Shown: positions 36,611 to 49,114, counted from the stretch's first letter. The stretch: DNA of 64,000 bases from Dugong dugon (GCA_030035585.1 CM057469.1:20330501-20394500); one strand, 5' to 3'. Made by a program: numbers and translations. Notes: generated by a model from the letters alone, not told the origin.

Positions 36611-38121
36611 AAGTAGACAGACTTCTTTCTCGATGTTTCTGATAGTTTTCACTATTAAAGACTTATTTTCATTCCTGCAAGTTAGGCTTCATTTCTGGAT
36701 TCTAGTTAGAAGAAAAGCATAGAGAAGATGGAAGACATCTTTGTTTGTATAAAATAAGAGGACTTTTCTTTTTAAAGGTTCAAGAATATATTTAGGGTTC
36801 ATTCAGCTTTCTGTAGACAAATTGAAAACTGATTTCTTTGAAGTATGCTGTACATGTACCATTTATTGAGCATTTAGTTCATTTGGGTAGCATATTTAAG
36901 CACTTCACAGAAGGACTTATGTGCTTTCTAATCTTTCCTTCAGTGGACATAACTTGCTTAACTATTTAGTTTCTGGTTTAAAAGGTATTTAATAATATCA
37001 CAATCATTTTCTATGATTGGTTTCTGTTTATGGTCTTATGTGGAGTTCTGTTTTTAATTTGATGTTGACTTCGGAGTTCAGGTAAGACCTTTAAATGTCA
37101 TCATATTAAGGAGTAGATTAAGTACTCCTTAAATAAGGTAATTTTCGTTCATCCTGATAAAGTTTTTTCCACATATGTATTTCTCGTGTATGATAAAAGA
37201 AGTCCCTATGTGAAGTACCTTTGGGTTGTATCTACATGATTGGTCCAAGTTAGGGCGCCCCATCTATGTAAGGCTGTAGAATCACAAATAGAAGTCATAC
37301 GTATCTCTGTTTTATGGTAATTATAACATTGGGTTCAGATATTGTTGTTATTTTTAATGGTGCTGGCTTTGCGCAAGCTGCCTTTCCCTTTGCATATCCT
37401 AATTTTCATTTACTACAGATGATCTTGCTACTTGGCTAAATCTCGGATATAGCATTCTCTTAGGTGTTCTTGAATTAATGTATTCAAAGAGATTCTAACA
37501 TTTGTGTTATATATTTATTTTAACTGTTGAATGTTTGACTTTGATATTCTTTTTCTTTTTATGTTTAAAAGCGTTGGTATTTCTTTATTACAAAGAACTG
37601 CAAAAGAGGATATCGCCTTACCTTGCAAAATAAGATTTAGGTTTGATTTACAACTACCACCAAAAAAACATTTCTGTAAATGAATATTTTATAATAGCAA
37701 TAGATTCCCAAGAGAAGTTTTTGAGAGCCATCTGTATATATCTAGAAGATGCTCATCTCTCTGGGATTGTTTAGATCACATTCTGTTTTAAGAAGAAGAA
37801 AGAAAAAAAAAAGAGGATTGCTGTTTGCTTTGAAAAATTGATTAGGCTTTAGTTACTTACACATAATAGCTCTTAAAACATAGCCCTCTTTTCCGTTGGT
37901 TTAAAAATGAATCATTTTATCATTATGAAATATATGATAAAACATGGTTCTTTTCACACAAAGTTAGGAACGTACAGGGTTTGTAAGTACAGAAGATTTT
38001 ATTAACTACAGCTGTGTCCTCTTTCCGAAATACCTTACTCAGCATTCAGTCATTTTCGAAACAATGTTTTCCTGTTGTTGAAGACTACAGAACATATTAT
38101 GTTGTTTTTCTTAATACACAG
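36611..38121. other. AKT3: plain intron before the second exon
   Basis: AT-rich and repeat-poor. It ends in the acceptor tract with AG at 38120-38121. Confidence 0.5.
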
Positions 38122-38250
38122 TTGGAGAATTTGATGCTGGATAAAGATGGCCACATAAAAATTACAGATTTTGGACTTTGCAAGGAAGGAATCACAGATG
38201 CAGCCACCATGAAGACATTTTGTGGTACACCAGAATATCTGGCACCAGAG
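38122..38250 (+). CDS. AKT3: AKT3 internal exon, residues 274-316 (activation segment)
   Basis: This 129-base, phase-0 exon encodes 43 residues beginning [20 protein letters not shown] and ending GTPEYLAPE. It contains Asn276 of the catalytic loop, the metal-binding DFG motif (289-291), the activation-loop threonine Thr305 in KTFCGTPEY (the PDK1 site) and the APE motif (314-316). [10 protein letters not shown] is the AKT3 form of a stretch that reads EGIKDGATMK in AKT1. Cys293 and Cys307 correspond to a cysteine pair reported as redox-sensitive in other AKT isoforms. The acceptor AG is at 38120-38121 and the donor GTAGGC starts at 38251. The intron before it is 8,297 bases. All catalytic residues are intact. 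Confidence 0.97.
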
Positions 38251-38338
38251 GTAGGCTTTAGTCCCATTCAAAGGAAAAATTACAGTTGACATCATGTTTT
38301 GCAAAGTAAACCAGTTACACATTTAAAAAATTGCATTA

Positions 38339-38545
38339 TCATGTAGAAATGTTTGAAATGGTGTATCTTTGGCTATATGTATTTTCACCAAAAAAAAAAA
38401 AAAAAAAAAAAAAAAGGTTGAGAAGCTAGAGGGTTGATATGTTGTGGGGTTGTTAAGCAATGTTATAAAATAACGTGTACTTCTGTTTCATGAGAAACTA
38501 TTTGTTCTGTAAGCCTTCACCTGAAGTACAATAAAAATAAAAATT
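38339..38545 (+). mobile_element. short L1 3' end, sense, with 13-bp target duplication
   Basis: About 207 bases of L1 3'UTR with an internal A26 tract (38390-38415) and an A-rich tail. It is flanked by AAAAATTGCATTA at 38326-38338 and 38546-38558. It is the reverse complement of about 21490-21690 in the antisense L1. Confidence 0.92.
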
Positions 38546-38558
38546 AAAAATTGCATTA

Positions 38559-38985
38559 CCTACTGCTTTTACCTGGATTTCAACCTGGATCAAATTTATT
38601 TTTTCCTACTTGTTTAATGTGGAATTGCAGGGGTAAGAATATATAGACATTAATTCTTACAAACTTTGTAAGCACAAAGTTACTACTGAAGTAAATCAGT
38701 TTTTATTTCTTGGCCATATACATTTTATTTGCTGGTCATGCTTATTTTGATTCATTTATTAAAACAATAATGGGATGACTTCAACAAGAATGTTTACAGT
38801 TTTATGAACCGATTTTCGACTCTCCTTAGAAACAAAGAAACAGCGACTGAATTTGTAGTATTGTGCGCTTTGGTACTTAATTATAGGAAGTTATTTCACT
38901 GGGAGAGTTAATGGAATGAAAGTAGCTACATTTTGGACTTCACGTCAAGGGAAGCTCCAGCCAGATGGCCTTCCCATGCTGAGGG
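38559..38985. other. AKT3: plain intron
   Basis: No element recognised. Confidence 0.5.
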
Positions 38986-38989
38986 TTCT

Positions 38990-39190
38990 GCAGTAATTTG
39001 TTAATTTGTTTATTCATGACGTATTTTTGTGCATCTACTATGTATTTGCTATTATTCTGGTAACGTGGTTACAGGAACAAGACAGAAGAGAACCTTGCTC
39101 TCCGGGAACTGACTTCTAATGGAGGGAGACAGAATAAAAATAAATATATAACAGTGTTATATGATGAATCAGTACTGAGAAGGAAAAAAA
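38990..39190 (+). repeat. ancient interspersed repeat fragment
   Basis: 'tgcatctactatgtatttgc' and 'ccgggaactgacttctaatg' match the opening of the old family at 2235. Confidence 0.45.
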
Positions 39191-39229
39191 AGCACAAGAT
39201 AATAGGAAGGCTGTGGTGTGGTGGCTCAG

Positions 39230-39600
39230 TTAGAGAGTGTCCCAGTTACCATTGCTGTGTAACAAACCACCCTGAAACTTAGTGGTGAAAAACAACCATT
39301 TTATTCTGATCATGGATTCTGTGTGTCAGGAATGCAGACAGGCGACAGCAGGGATGGCTTAGCTCTGCTCTACAGTGTATGGAGCCTCCACCAGAAAGAC
39401 CAAAGGGTGACACTGGCTGCAGGTCGGAACATCTGGAAGCATCTTCACTCATACGTATGACAATTAATGCTGGCTGTCAGCTGGGACTTTGACATGTGGC
39501 CTGGGCTTCCTCGAGTAGCCTACTTTCTCAGAGTATTCAGACTCCTTGGCTCTGGACTCTGAAAAACAAATGTCCCAGGGAGCAAGGCGGAAGCTACGTC
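39230..39600 (+). repeat. old medium-reiterated repeat, left half
   Basis: 'attgctgtgtaacaaaccac', 'gaaacttagtggtgaaaaac', then 'gcatcttcactcatacgtat' and 'gcaaggcggaagctacgtca'. The same repeat continues at 40172, on the other side of an L1. Confidence 0.65.
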
Positions 39601-40171
39601 ACCTTTTCTTTTTTTTTCTTTTTCTTTTTTCCCACTTAGTAAACCTAATAACCCATCAGAAAATGTTTCATTAATTTTAATAGTAAATGTTTATAATAAC
39701 TTTATACTTTTTAAGTCATAAAATTCAGTGGTTTTTAGTATGTTCATAGAGTTGTGCAGCCATCACCACTAATTCAAGAATATTTTTATCCCCCCTAAAA
39801 AAAGAAATCCCATACCCCTTAGCAGTCAGTCCCCAATTTTTCCTGCCTCCAGACCCTGGCAACCACTAACCTATTTTCTGTTTCTGTGAATTTGCCTTTT
39901 GTGGACATTTCATATAAATGGAATCATATAATACGTAGCCTTTTGTGCCTGATGTCTTTTACTTAGCATAATGTTTTCCAGGTTCATCCATGTTTTAGCA
40001 TATTTTTAGTACTTCATTCCTTTTTATGGCCAAATAATATTTTGTTGCATGATACACCACATTTTGTTTCGTCCATTCATCGTTGCTGGACATTTGGGTT
40101 GTCTCCTTTTTTTGGCTATTGTGAATAATGCTTCTGTGAACATTCATGTATTGCATCTTTTTTTATGGCCT
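39601..40171 (-). mobile_element. L1 LINE, antisense, 3' end, inserted in an older repeat
   Basis: A pyrimidine run at 39601-39635 (reverse of an A-rich tail) leads into antisense L1 3'UTR ('gttgtgcagccatcaccact', 'ctggcaaccactaacctatt') and the ORF2 end near 40080-40160. Confidence 0.8.
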
Positions 40172-40320
40172 GGTTTCAGAAGTCATCCAGCTTTTTCATC
40201 ATATACTCATTGGTTGAAGCAGTCCTAAGCCCATACAGGTTGAAAAGGTAGAGACAGAGACCCCATCTGTCTATTGTAGAAGGGCATGTGGGATGGGAGA
40301 TATTTGTTGCAGCCATCTCT
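40172..40320 (+). repeat. old medium-reiterated repeat, right half
   Basis: 'ttggttgaagcagtcctaag' and 'tagagacagagaccccatct' continue the family of 39230-39600. Confidence 0.6.
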
Positions 40321-40493
40321 GGAAAAGAAAGTCTTCCACAGATAGGTATTCAGAGAAAGTAATGTTTGGCCAGAGACCTAAATGAAAAGGAGGAGGTAGC
40401 TGATGCAAAGATAGGAAGCAGCTGGTATAAAAACCCTGAGGCTCAGTTTTTCTCACAAAATCCAAGGTTAGTATGGCTAGCACCAAATAACCA

Positions 40494-40642
40494 ACCAAAC
40501 CAAATCCATTGCCGTTGAGTCGATTCCTCCTTATAGCAAATCTATAGGACAGAGTAGAACAGCCCCTTAGGGTTTCCAAGGAGCAGCTGGTGGAGTCGAA
40601 CTTTTGGTTAGCAGCTGAGCTCTTAACCACTGCGCCACCAGG
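40494..40642 (-). mobile_element. AfroSINE, short subtype
   Basis: Minus-strand head 'cctggtggcgcagtggttaa' and tail 'tataaggaggaatcgactca'. About 15 bases are missing in the head near 40600. Confidence 0.92.
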
Positions 40643-40649
40643 TGAGTGA

Positions 40650-40910
40650 GGGTTACTGTTTATTGAACATCTACTGTGGATCACATGCAAATATAAGTGC
40701 ATTGCATCTGTTAACTCATTGAATATTCAGAATAATCTTTTGTGATAGATAGCAAACCTGATATTTTTAAAGATGAGGGATCTGAGGATCAGAATTTTTT
40801 TCACCTAATCTGTATGATCTACGCAGCTAGGAGGTAGCGGAGGTAGAATTAGGATTCTAACTAGGTCCCTCTGACTCTAAAGCCCACTTTTACTTTTTAA
40901 ACTACATCAT
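40650..40910 (-). mobile_element. MIR SINE, antisense
   Basis: 'tgtttattgaacatctactg', 'gatgagggatctgaggatca' and 'acgcagctaggaggtagcgg' in order. Confidence 0.75.
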
Positions 40911-42005
40911 GGCCAAAAAGTAACAGTTTTAAGGCTACTTACGGATAAAAATAGTTGTAATTTTTAAAACGAGTATTTCATAAATGCCCAACAGGAAAAG
41001 ATAATCAAAGAAATTAGGAAGAACAAATTCACAGTGATAACTAGCATTCCTTATATACATAGTAACTCATGCCTATTTATTATTATAATAGTTCTTTTCA
41101 AATTGGGACCAAATTTACATCTCAAAAATGATGAGTTATTGAAAATAATTGCTAATATTTGCTATACAGTGAACTTCTAACTATTACTTTCTCAAAGGAT
41201 GCCAAAAATATCACGTTCTCTGTTACAAAATCTGCAGGAGGTTAAAATTCTCCATTTTTGTGCCTGAATTAGGTAAAATTTTAGAAACACTGTTTCTTGT
41301 TTATTTAAATACAAGTTCATATTTTCTAGAACAAGATTGTTTTTGTGAGTGTCATGAAAAACAAATTCTTTATTTCTCTGGAGTTCAGTTACCCCTGCTA
41401 TACATTTTCCATGGATGATGATATCCCATATTTAGAATAACAAAATTAGCTGTGTCACAATTAGGGAGAATTTCTTCTGAAGAAGATAAATACATCTCAT
41501 TTCAGAAACAGATGATCTCCTAAGAAACAAAGATTCTGTTTTCTATGCAAATGTCACCAACTGAAGAACAAAACCAGGAATTTAATGCAAGAAGAGTCTA
41601 ATTGTGTCTCAATAGAAAGTTTACAGTTCACAAGAAATTATCAATTTGTTTTCAAAGACAAGTAAGAAAACAGTTCTGTATACTTTTTTTTTTTAATATT
41701 TCAAAAGTCTGGCCTTTAAAAATAGATTATATACCCGTGGTTGATACATGTTGAATAATGTATTAAAATCATGACACCTCATTTTTATAGGGGAGAGTGA
41801 TTTCTGTAGTTACTGTTTGAGAAAGACAACTCTTGAAACAGCTCGCTTCTTATGCAGTTTTAATTCTTATGATTATAGTCTAAGAATTTACATCACATAC
41901 TGCATTTTTGTTAAATCAGTGTAACTCTGAGTATGTTCACCCTCCCTTTTAAAAACAAGCATTTAACTCCTTCATCTCTTTTCCAGTATGGACCATTTCA
42001 CTGTA
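40911..42005. other. AKT3: plain intron
   Basis: AT-rich, no element recognised; T-run at 41686-41694. Confidence 0.5.
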
Positions 42006-43010
42006 CAATGTTGATTCATTCATTCATTCAAGAAAGATATATTGAATATTTACTAGGTTTCAGGCATTATATTAGATGCTGGGAATCAGTGGCGTCACCA
42101 GGGTTCGTGTCACCCAGTGTGATAACTCATGGTGTCATGCCCCCATGCTAATTACCACAATATTGTAGCTAAAACACCAGAAAATTGGACAAAATCAGCG
42201 GCTGTAAAAACACTGGCAGCAACAAAAAACACCAGCGTGTGCTTGTAGCGTATACAAACAAAACCATGTGATTCGAAGAGTTACTGTAACTGGGTAATGA
42301 CAGCTCTGACCAGAACGCATTACAACGTTCAGAAAGTAAATTAGCATGGAGTTGTGGCCTGGTAGGTGTATTGACATGTGTAAGCTGGGCTTACAAAAGT
42401 TTGTTTTGTTATTATAACTAACTACAGGGATATTTTTATTAAAAAATAATAAATTTCTGCTGAAACACTGCGTAGAAATTTTATAGATAGTCATTTCGGC
42501 GTCACCCCCCTCTGACAGTGGCCCCTGATGCCGTCCACACCCTTTGCACCCTGCTGCTGACACCATTGCTGGGAATACCAAAATAGTAAGAAATATTTTT
42601 CGCCTTTATGTAGCTTGCTGCTTACCAAGACGGTAAGATACATGAAATAATCTTACTGGGCAAGAACGTAATTGTTTTACCGGAATATATATATACTAGT
42701 GTCGTGGAAGGAAAAGAAATGTGCTTAGGCTGTTGGGAGGGTCAGTTGGCAGCAAAGAGGAAGCAGGAAGAGAGGAGGGTGGGCCCATTGGTAGTGATTA
42801 GAATGTGAGGAGTTTATATTTGATCCTGTGGGTGAGGGAGATGTACCCTTCAATTGAGAGCAAGGCAATAATGTGATGAAACGTACATGGTCAGTGTTCG
42901 AGAGGGATTGGCAAGAGCTGAAACTAATCTCGTCCCTTACTTCAGATGGTGTATTTTGAACTTGGAAATTTCTAGTATATGCCATTTTATTAATGCCAGC
43001 CACTTCTTGA
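42006..43010 (+). repeat. ancient interspersed repeat, interrupted by the hAT element
   Basis: 'aagatatattgaatatttac' and 'ggcattatattagatgctgg' lead up to the hAT insertion. The same repeat resumes with 'accaaaatagtaagaaatat' and GA-rich sequence at 42720-42900 ('gatcctgtgggtgagggaga'). Confidence 0.55.
42087..42568. mobile_element. non-autonomous hAT transposon (MITE) with perfect 8-bp target duplication
   Basis: A 482-base element begins CAGTGGCGTCA and ends TGACACCATTG, so the termini are inverted repeats with two mismatches over 11 bases. It is flanked by identical CTGGGAAT at 42079-42086 and 42569-42576; 8 bp is the hAT target-duplication length. The interior has no transposase reading frame. 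The 128-residue minus-strand frame here is incidental. I do not recognise the family. Confidence 0.88.
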
Positions 43011-43553
43011 TAGTAATATAAGTAATCGTTGTTTCTCAGACCTGAAATACATTCTTGAGTACTGCTTATCTTAGAAATGACTCACTGTTGGCATTTTCCC
43101 TTCTCCTGTTCTTGTATAAGACTTGTTTACTCATTATGTAGAGATCTTTGCTGCGACCTGTGCTTCACCTATACTTCAGTGATCATCCTTTACCTTTTAA
43201 ATTGTTTTAGTCTTGTGGAAATACTTTGCTGTGGAAAGATAGATCACAGTGTCTCAAAGATATTTCAAAAAGAGTGTTGGAAAGCAGTTCAAAGCCAGTT
43301 CATTGAAATGTACTAATTTAGATTCGTAGGAGATTTTTAAATAAACTTAGGTTTTAAATGAACTTCAGTTTCTTCTTGGTGCAAACAAAGACCACCAGAA
43401 AAGATAAGGCTTGTAGTTTAAATACGCCATTTGTTGAAAAAAGAATATTTAAAAAAAAAAGTGTTTGTTTTCTTATCTGCTTTGATGAAGCGTGGAGCTT
43501 ACAATCCAAGTTTTCCCACCTGGGAAAAATTAAAGATCTTTATTATTAAAGGG

Positions 43554-43556
<3 letters not shown>
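43011..43556. other. AKT3: plain intron
   Basis: No repeat recognised. Confidence 0.5.

Positions 43557-43611
<55 letters not shown>
43557..43611. repeat. (AT)n microsatellite
   Basis: About 27 uninterrupted AT dinucleotides. Confidence 0.97.
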
Positions 43612-43615
<4 letters not shown>

Positions 43616-46600
43616 GTTCGTTTGCTTATTTTAAAAGCAGTTGCAAAGATCCAGTCCTAGCTAGCACATAAGCTATTCATTTAGTGTGTTAAATATCTAA
43701 AAATGCATTTATATGTACTGTTTTAAATGAGCATATTTTTGCTCTTATAGTAGAAGGGAATAAACTTGACCTGCAGTAAATTATGGATCATAAAATATCT
43801 TGAGAAAATTTTGTTTTTGTAGTGTATACGGTCTTTTCACACCTAGAAGTTATAAAAGAAATTAAAAATCACATATAAACTCTTACTGTTAAACTTTATT
43901 ATTTGATTTGGCTCTTATTGAATCCAAACCATTTTATGCAGTGCTAATTATTTAGTCTCAGCTTTGCTCTTGAGTTAGCAGTACCTGATCAACTTTCCAA
44001 CTGTAAAACAGTTTGAAAATCAAATGTAGCTTACATGCAAGACCCAACAAAATTAAAAGTGTTAAGTACGTTTTGGCAGTTCACTTTTATTATGCCCAGT
44101 CCTCAAATGTACCAGCAGATAATCATCTGAATGTTAGTTATTTTTCACATGCTTATGTGATCACACAAAAAGTACATGCTAAAAAGAAGCAGATGGTGAC
44201 AGATGGGGAAGGTTGAATAAGGTGGTTTTGGAAACCTGGAGAAATGCACTTGTAATAGTGTAAAAATAAAAATTATTTGATAATCAAGTTAGAACTAACA
44301 AAAAGATTGCAAAAAAAATGACATGATTGTTGGGAAATATATAGTATCTAGTTGTGGTTGCTATTTAGAAAAAAATGTATATGATTTTATTTCATCTAAG
44401 TGTAAAATATGATTTTTTTTTTTTTTGCCAGTGGCTGAAAATGCATTTTTGATGCATTTTTCTTCAGAACGCCATTTTTAGAAAACATATACTTGCTGTA
44501 ATCTTAGTCATTTTTCTTCTGAAGCCTACTATCTTTAACATCTCTTTAATACAATAATTTGAAAATATCTGAAATAGATCAGAATATTTTGATACAAAGA
44601 TTTTTCTCAAAGTCATTGTGATGCTGATCAGTAGCACAAATGGAGATTTAAGTCTCTATAAATTTAAAGCCAAAGGTAAACATTAACTTCTTCAGAGTGA
44701 GTTGAAAGTTCACGTAAATCAAAGGTCACAGTAGAGCTAGTAAGGAGTTAGTGTACGTGGGGAGAGTAGTTAGAACCTAACTGGATTTAAATGTATCAAA
44801 TGCAGTTTTATTTTTTATTTTAAATCCAACAAAGAATAGATGTAAATGATATCATCTTACATACCCTGTCAGTATTTCCTCTAGAAGATCTTAAGGAAAA
44901 TGAGTAAGGCCAAAGTTACATAAGTTTGCACATTTAATCTGTAGGCAAAAATAGTAGAATTCATAGATAGTTTTCATTAGCCCTTGGACAAAAGTCTGTT
45001 GTTTTTCTACAGATTTGTAAAACTAGTCTTAGAAGTTCTAAACCTTTTGTAAAAAGAACAAGTTGCTTCAGTAGCCTTTTAAAATTGACTGAGTACAACT
45101 AATATTTAATTATGAATAATTTTTATAACACCTGTCCTCCCAAAGTAGCTTTGAAAGCCTTTATCTTCCTGATAGTTCCAAAAAGGCTTAATGGCCAATA
45201 TTAAAGAGAATATTAAGTAAAGGAGTATGGTGATTAGTTCACATAGAAGTTGTCTGCTTTATAGTTAGAATTCATATTTAACAATTTCTAACTCTTCTTA
45301 TGAGTCGACTTAATATTTAATTGACTGTTTAATCTACATCTTTCTTTATGATACTGCTGTTTTATACCGTTTCTGGATAGTATTAATATCCATCCAACTT
45401 TGTCCCCTAATTGGATGTTGCTTCAGTATGAACTAAAATTGTATTTTTAGTTCAATTCTAAAGCCTACCAGTGTTTATGTGTCAGCCTTTACTTACCTCG
45501 AGGTCAGGTCTCATAGCAGCTCTTTCCACCTGAAGTTCTTTCCAATGTTATATGGTCTTTTGGCTTTAATAGAATATTTGCGTTTAGTACTCTGGTATGA
45601 TTCTAGTTTAAGCACAATGTTCATTTTTAAATTCTCTGAAGCATGAGAACGTATACACAACTAGCCCGCATTGGGAACACTAGTGATTACTAGTATACTA
45701 TGGCTGTTTTTCTTGAGCTACAGAGACTCAGGTTCTTGGAAGCCCATAATGTCTGTTGATTCTGAATAAAAAAAGGAAATGTTTAAAATCTGTGGGAAGA
45801 TATGTATATGTGTGATTTAATCACCAGTCTTATATCTGTTTAGCCTTTCTTTTGTTCAAAGATTTTGGCTGCTCAAGCCAGAGTTTGCTTTTGAAAGTAC
45901 GATGTTAACTGTATGCGAGTATTTGTGTGTGTATGCTTAGAAATGGCCACAAAGCTTACAGAATTCTGATTCACAGAAAATGGCATTTAAGGTTTCAGTC
46001 TCTTAAGAATTATTACAGCAGATGATACCTGATTGTAAAATGCCTATTTAGAAGAAAATACCAAGAAACCATGGAATTTGCAGTTCTCATGAATGAAATC
46101 TATACTCCTGAAGTTACAATTCATCGATATGTTTAAAATCCAAGCTAGAAGGTTTATTGGGTTTTTTGTTGTTGCTGTTTTCTTTCTTCTTTTTTTTTTC
46201 TTTTTGCACATACCTGTGTTACAAATATATAAAGGGCTTTCATAAATGATAGAGTGTGTAGATGTGTGCTTATATTTAAAACATACACATATTAATTACC
46301 TGAAATGTAAGGTTACCAGAAAAAAAAATTTTTTTTTTGAATTAACAGTAGATTGGTGTATCCAAGTTCGCAGTTTACTTTCACATCATAGGTGTGCAGA
46401 CAGTTTGTTTAGATGTTTAATTTTTTTCCCCCATCTGTTCTGTCAGGATTATTGTTTGAGCAGTAAGCCACTCCAGGACATAGATAGCCTCTTCGTAATT
46501 GCTTGTCTTGGGTGCATTGTGTGGCCTGGAGATGTTCCTTCAACCTCCCAGTAAATCCTAATTGGTAAAAGAATATTGGAATGAACATGTTTTTTGAAAA

Positions 46601-47440
46601 TCCCCATTAGCCAAATAAATATTTACATTGGGAACTTTAACTGATAGTATCATTTTAAAATGCATAGCTTCTTATTCAGTATCATTATTTGAGATTAATA
46701 ACCATTCAAAAGCTATCCATGGTGATTTTTTTAATTCATTTTTTTTCTTTTTTAATTAATGAAAGTGTTCACATCAAATATTACCAGAATATTTCATAGT
46801 ATTTGGTACCTGCTGTGACCTCCTTGAATCTTAGGTTTTATTATATCAGAAAACAAAGCTATCTCTGGCTCCTGATGGAAAATTGAAGTGAAACCATGTT
46901 TCCTTCAGTTTGTGCTCTGTTTAGATTTTGATTTGATATGACCCTTCATCATTTCTATCCTTTACATTTCTTATAGTCCTCGAGATCACTCCTGTCTTTT
47001 ATCTCTGTTTGGGCATTTATTTTTAATGTAGGTATAATGTAAAGCTACATCTATAGTTACAAAGGACAATAAGATAATAGGAAATACCAAAGTCTACATG
47101 CATATTTAAATCTGACACTTAATTTAAAAGTTAGCATTGATGTTTAAGGAAAAGAGCCACTGTCTTTGGATTAACTTTCCAAAATAAAGCTTTTACGAGA
47201 TTATTTCCCCAGGAGCAGGCTTTGATCTGTAATTCTGTCCAAATTATATGATACAGTGCATTTTAATGGAGTTAAAATGTCCTTTCCCATTATTGTGCCT
47301 CTACTTCACATCACTCTCTACCATACTCTTTCGATCAGTTCTCATAACCGTGAAATAAATTAGCCTTTTTGCCAGGAAAAAAAAATCAGAAGTAGCCTGA
47401 AATAATTGAAACACTTCTGTTCAATGAATATAAATTTTTT
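43612..47440. other. AKT3: plain intron, longest repeat-poor stretch
   Basis: About 3.8 kb in which I recognise no interspersed repeat, apart from short T-runs (44412-44426, 46189-46203, 46330-46340). No splice-bordered coding segment seen. Confidence 0.5.
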
Positions 47441-47448
47441 TATGTTAG

Positions 47449-47981
47449 TACATTAGGCAGATCTGCTGCAAAAGACCTCTTTAAAGTGTTAACAAGCAAA
47501 GATACCACCTTGAGGACTGAGGTGCGCCTGACCCAAGCCATGGTGTTTTCAGTTGCCTCATATGCATGTGGAAGCTGGACAATGAGTAAGGAAGACCAAA
47601 GAAGAATTGACACCTTTGAATTATGGTGTTGGCAAAGAATATTGAATATACCGTGGACTGCCAGAAGAATGAACAAATCTGTCTTGGAAGAAGTATAGCC
47701 AGAATGCTCCTTAAGAGCAAGGATAGCGAGACTTCATCTCACGTACTTTGGGCATGTTATTAGGAGGGACCAGTCCCTGGAGAAGGACATCATGTTTGGT
47801 AAAGTAGAGGGTCAGTGAAAAAAGAGGAATACCTTCTACAAGGTGAATTGACACAGTGGCTGCAACAGCGAGCTTAAGCATAGCAAGCATTGTGAGGATA
47901 GGCAGGACCAGGCAGTGTTTCGTTCTGTTGTACATAGGGCCACTATGAGTCAGAGCCGACTTGACGGCACCTCGCAACAAC
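47449..47981 (+). mobile_element. RTE LINE, 3' end
   Basis: The + strand frame at 47486-47698 encodes the C-terminal RTE segment (LRTEVRLTQAMVFSVASYAC, FELWCWQRILNIPWTARRMN). It continues in other frames to 'gaccaggcagtgtttcgttc' and the tail 'gacggcacctcgcaacaaca'. It starts abruptly at 47449 (5' truncated). Confidence 0.93.
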
Positions 47982-47989
47982 AGTGTAAT

Positions 47990-49110
47990 TTTGGAAAAAG
48001 AAGTGCTTAGAGTAAGGGAGAAGAATTATCTCTTAAAAATTATAAAAATGAGGCTATTGTATTTGAATTAGTTATTTTGACTCTGACATTTCCATAGCAT
48101 CTCAAAGCAGTTATGTTTTGAAATACTTTAAGGAAAGAAAAAGGGAGAGGATATTGTACGAAGAGCAAGAACATGCTTTATATAGCCACATGAAGAATAT
48201 CGCGATCATTTTATTTTTATTTCTTGTTTATTTCATCTTCCAGCTCTTCAGGGGTAGAAGTATCTGGTTAAGCAAAAATCTTTCTTTTTAATAGATAGCA
48301 AAGACTCTGGTGGAGAGGGCTGGCTAGGTTGTTAAGATGTTTTCTCCTCAGTATTAAGTTTACTTGTCAGTAAGGCAATACATTACATCGGTTTTGTTCA
48401 GTATAAAGTGATACGGCAACCAGTTCCAATAACAGCATTATGTGTGTATATAACAGTTAAAGCACGTATGTTCAGAAGCAAAACCACTTACTTGGAGAGT
48501 CAGTATTCATTTTATAAAGCTGAATAAAATTTATTTTAATATCAGATCTTTTTATAATGCAGTTTTATTTTTCAGTTGCGTACTCCTCTTCAAAAATAAA
48601 ACCCCTATTTTATGTATTCACTTTCCCTTCTGGCTGCAAACCAGGTATTTAAACAAAAATAAAGGATTGCCAGTTTTGCCAGCTGGGGATGAGAACCCGG
48701 CTGGCGAAATGTGGGTTCGGGAGGCAGTTAATCCAGCTTTTATGCTTTTTATGGTTTTATGAAAAAAGAGGTTAAAAACCACATTTGGCTCTTTTTGTAT
48801 GTGTGCTACTGTTTTGTTGCTGCTGTAAGAATGCAGTAAAAGGTTATTTAGATTTTGAAATTTTTTGTTACTAGATAAAATCCTTTATCAAGTAGATAAA
48901 GGCCCACAAGCAGTACATTCTACTAATTGACTGTGTGATAGATCCTTGAAGCGGTAGAATCATTTTAAAAACTCCCTGGTATTTTAAAGTTAAAGATGCA
49001 GCACTTCCTTTAAGTAGAATTCCTTCTGGTTCTCTAGCTTATTTCTTGTTTTCTATTCTCATATTACTCATTTCAGATAAGTAGAAATTTGAAATTCATT
49101 TTAGCTAAAG
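47990..49110. other. AKT3: plain intron with a GC-richer island
   Basis: No repeat recognised. The part at 48660-48800 is less AT-rich and has an inverted motif 'ccagctggggatgagaaccc' followed by 'ggctgg'; it could be a conserved non-coding element. Confidence 0.4.
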
Positions 49111-49114
49111 ATGG

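Noticed and set aside
42195-42581. 128-residue minus-strand frame as a transposase
   Set aside because: Lies in the hAT MITE but shows no transposase motif and crosses its end.
43557-43611. Palindromic (AT)n as a functional cruciform
   Set aside because: Ordinary microsatellite; no evidence of function.
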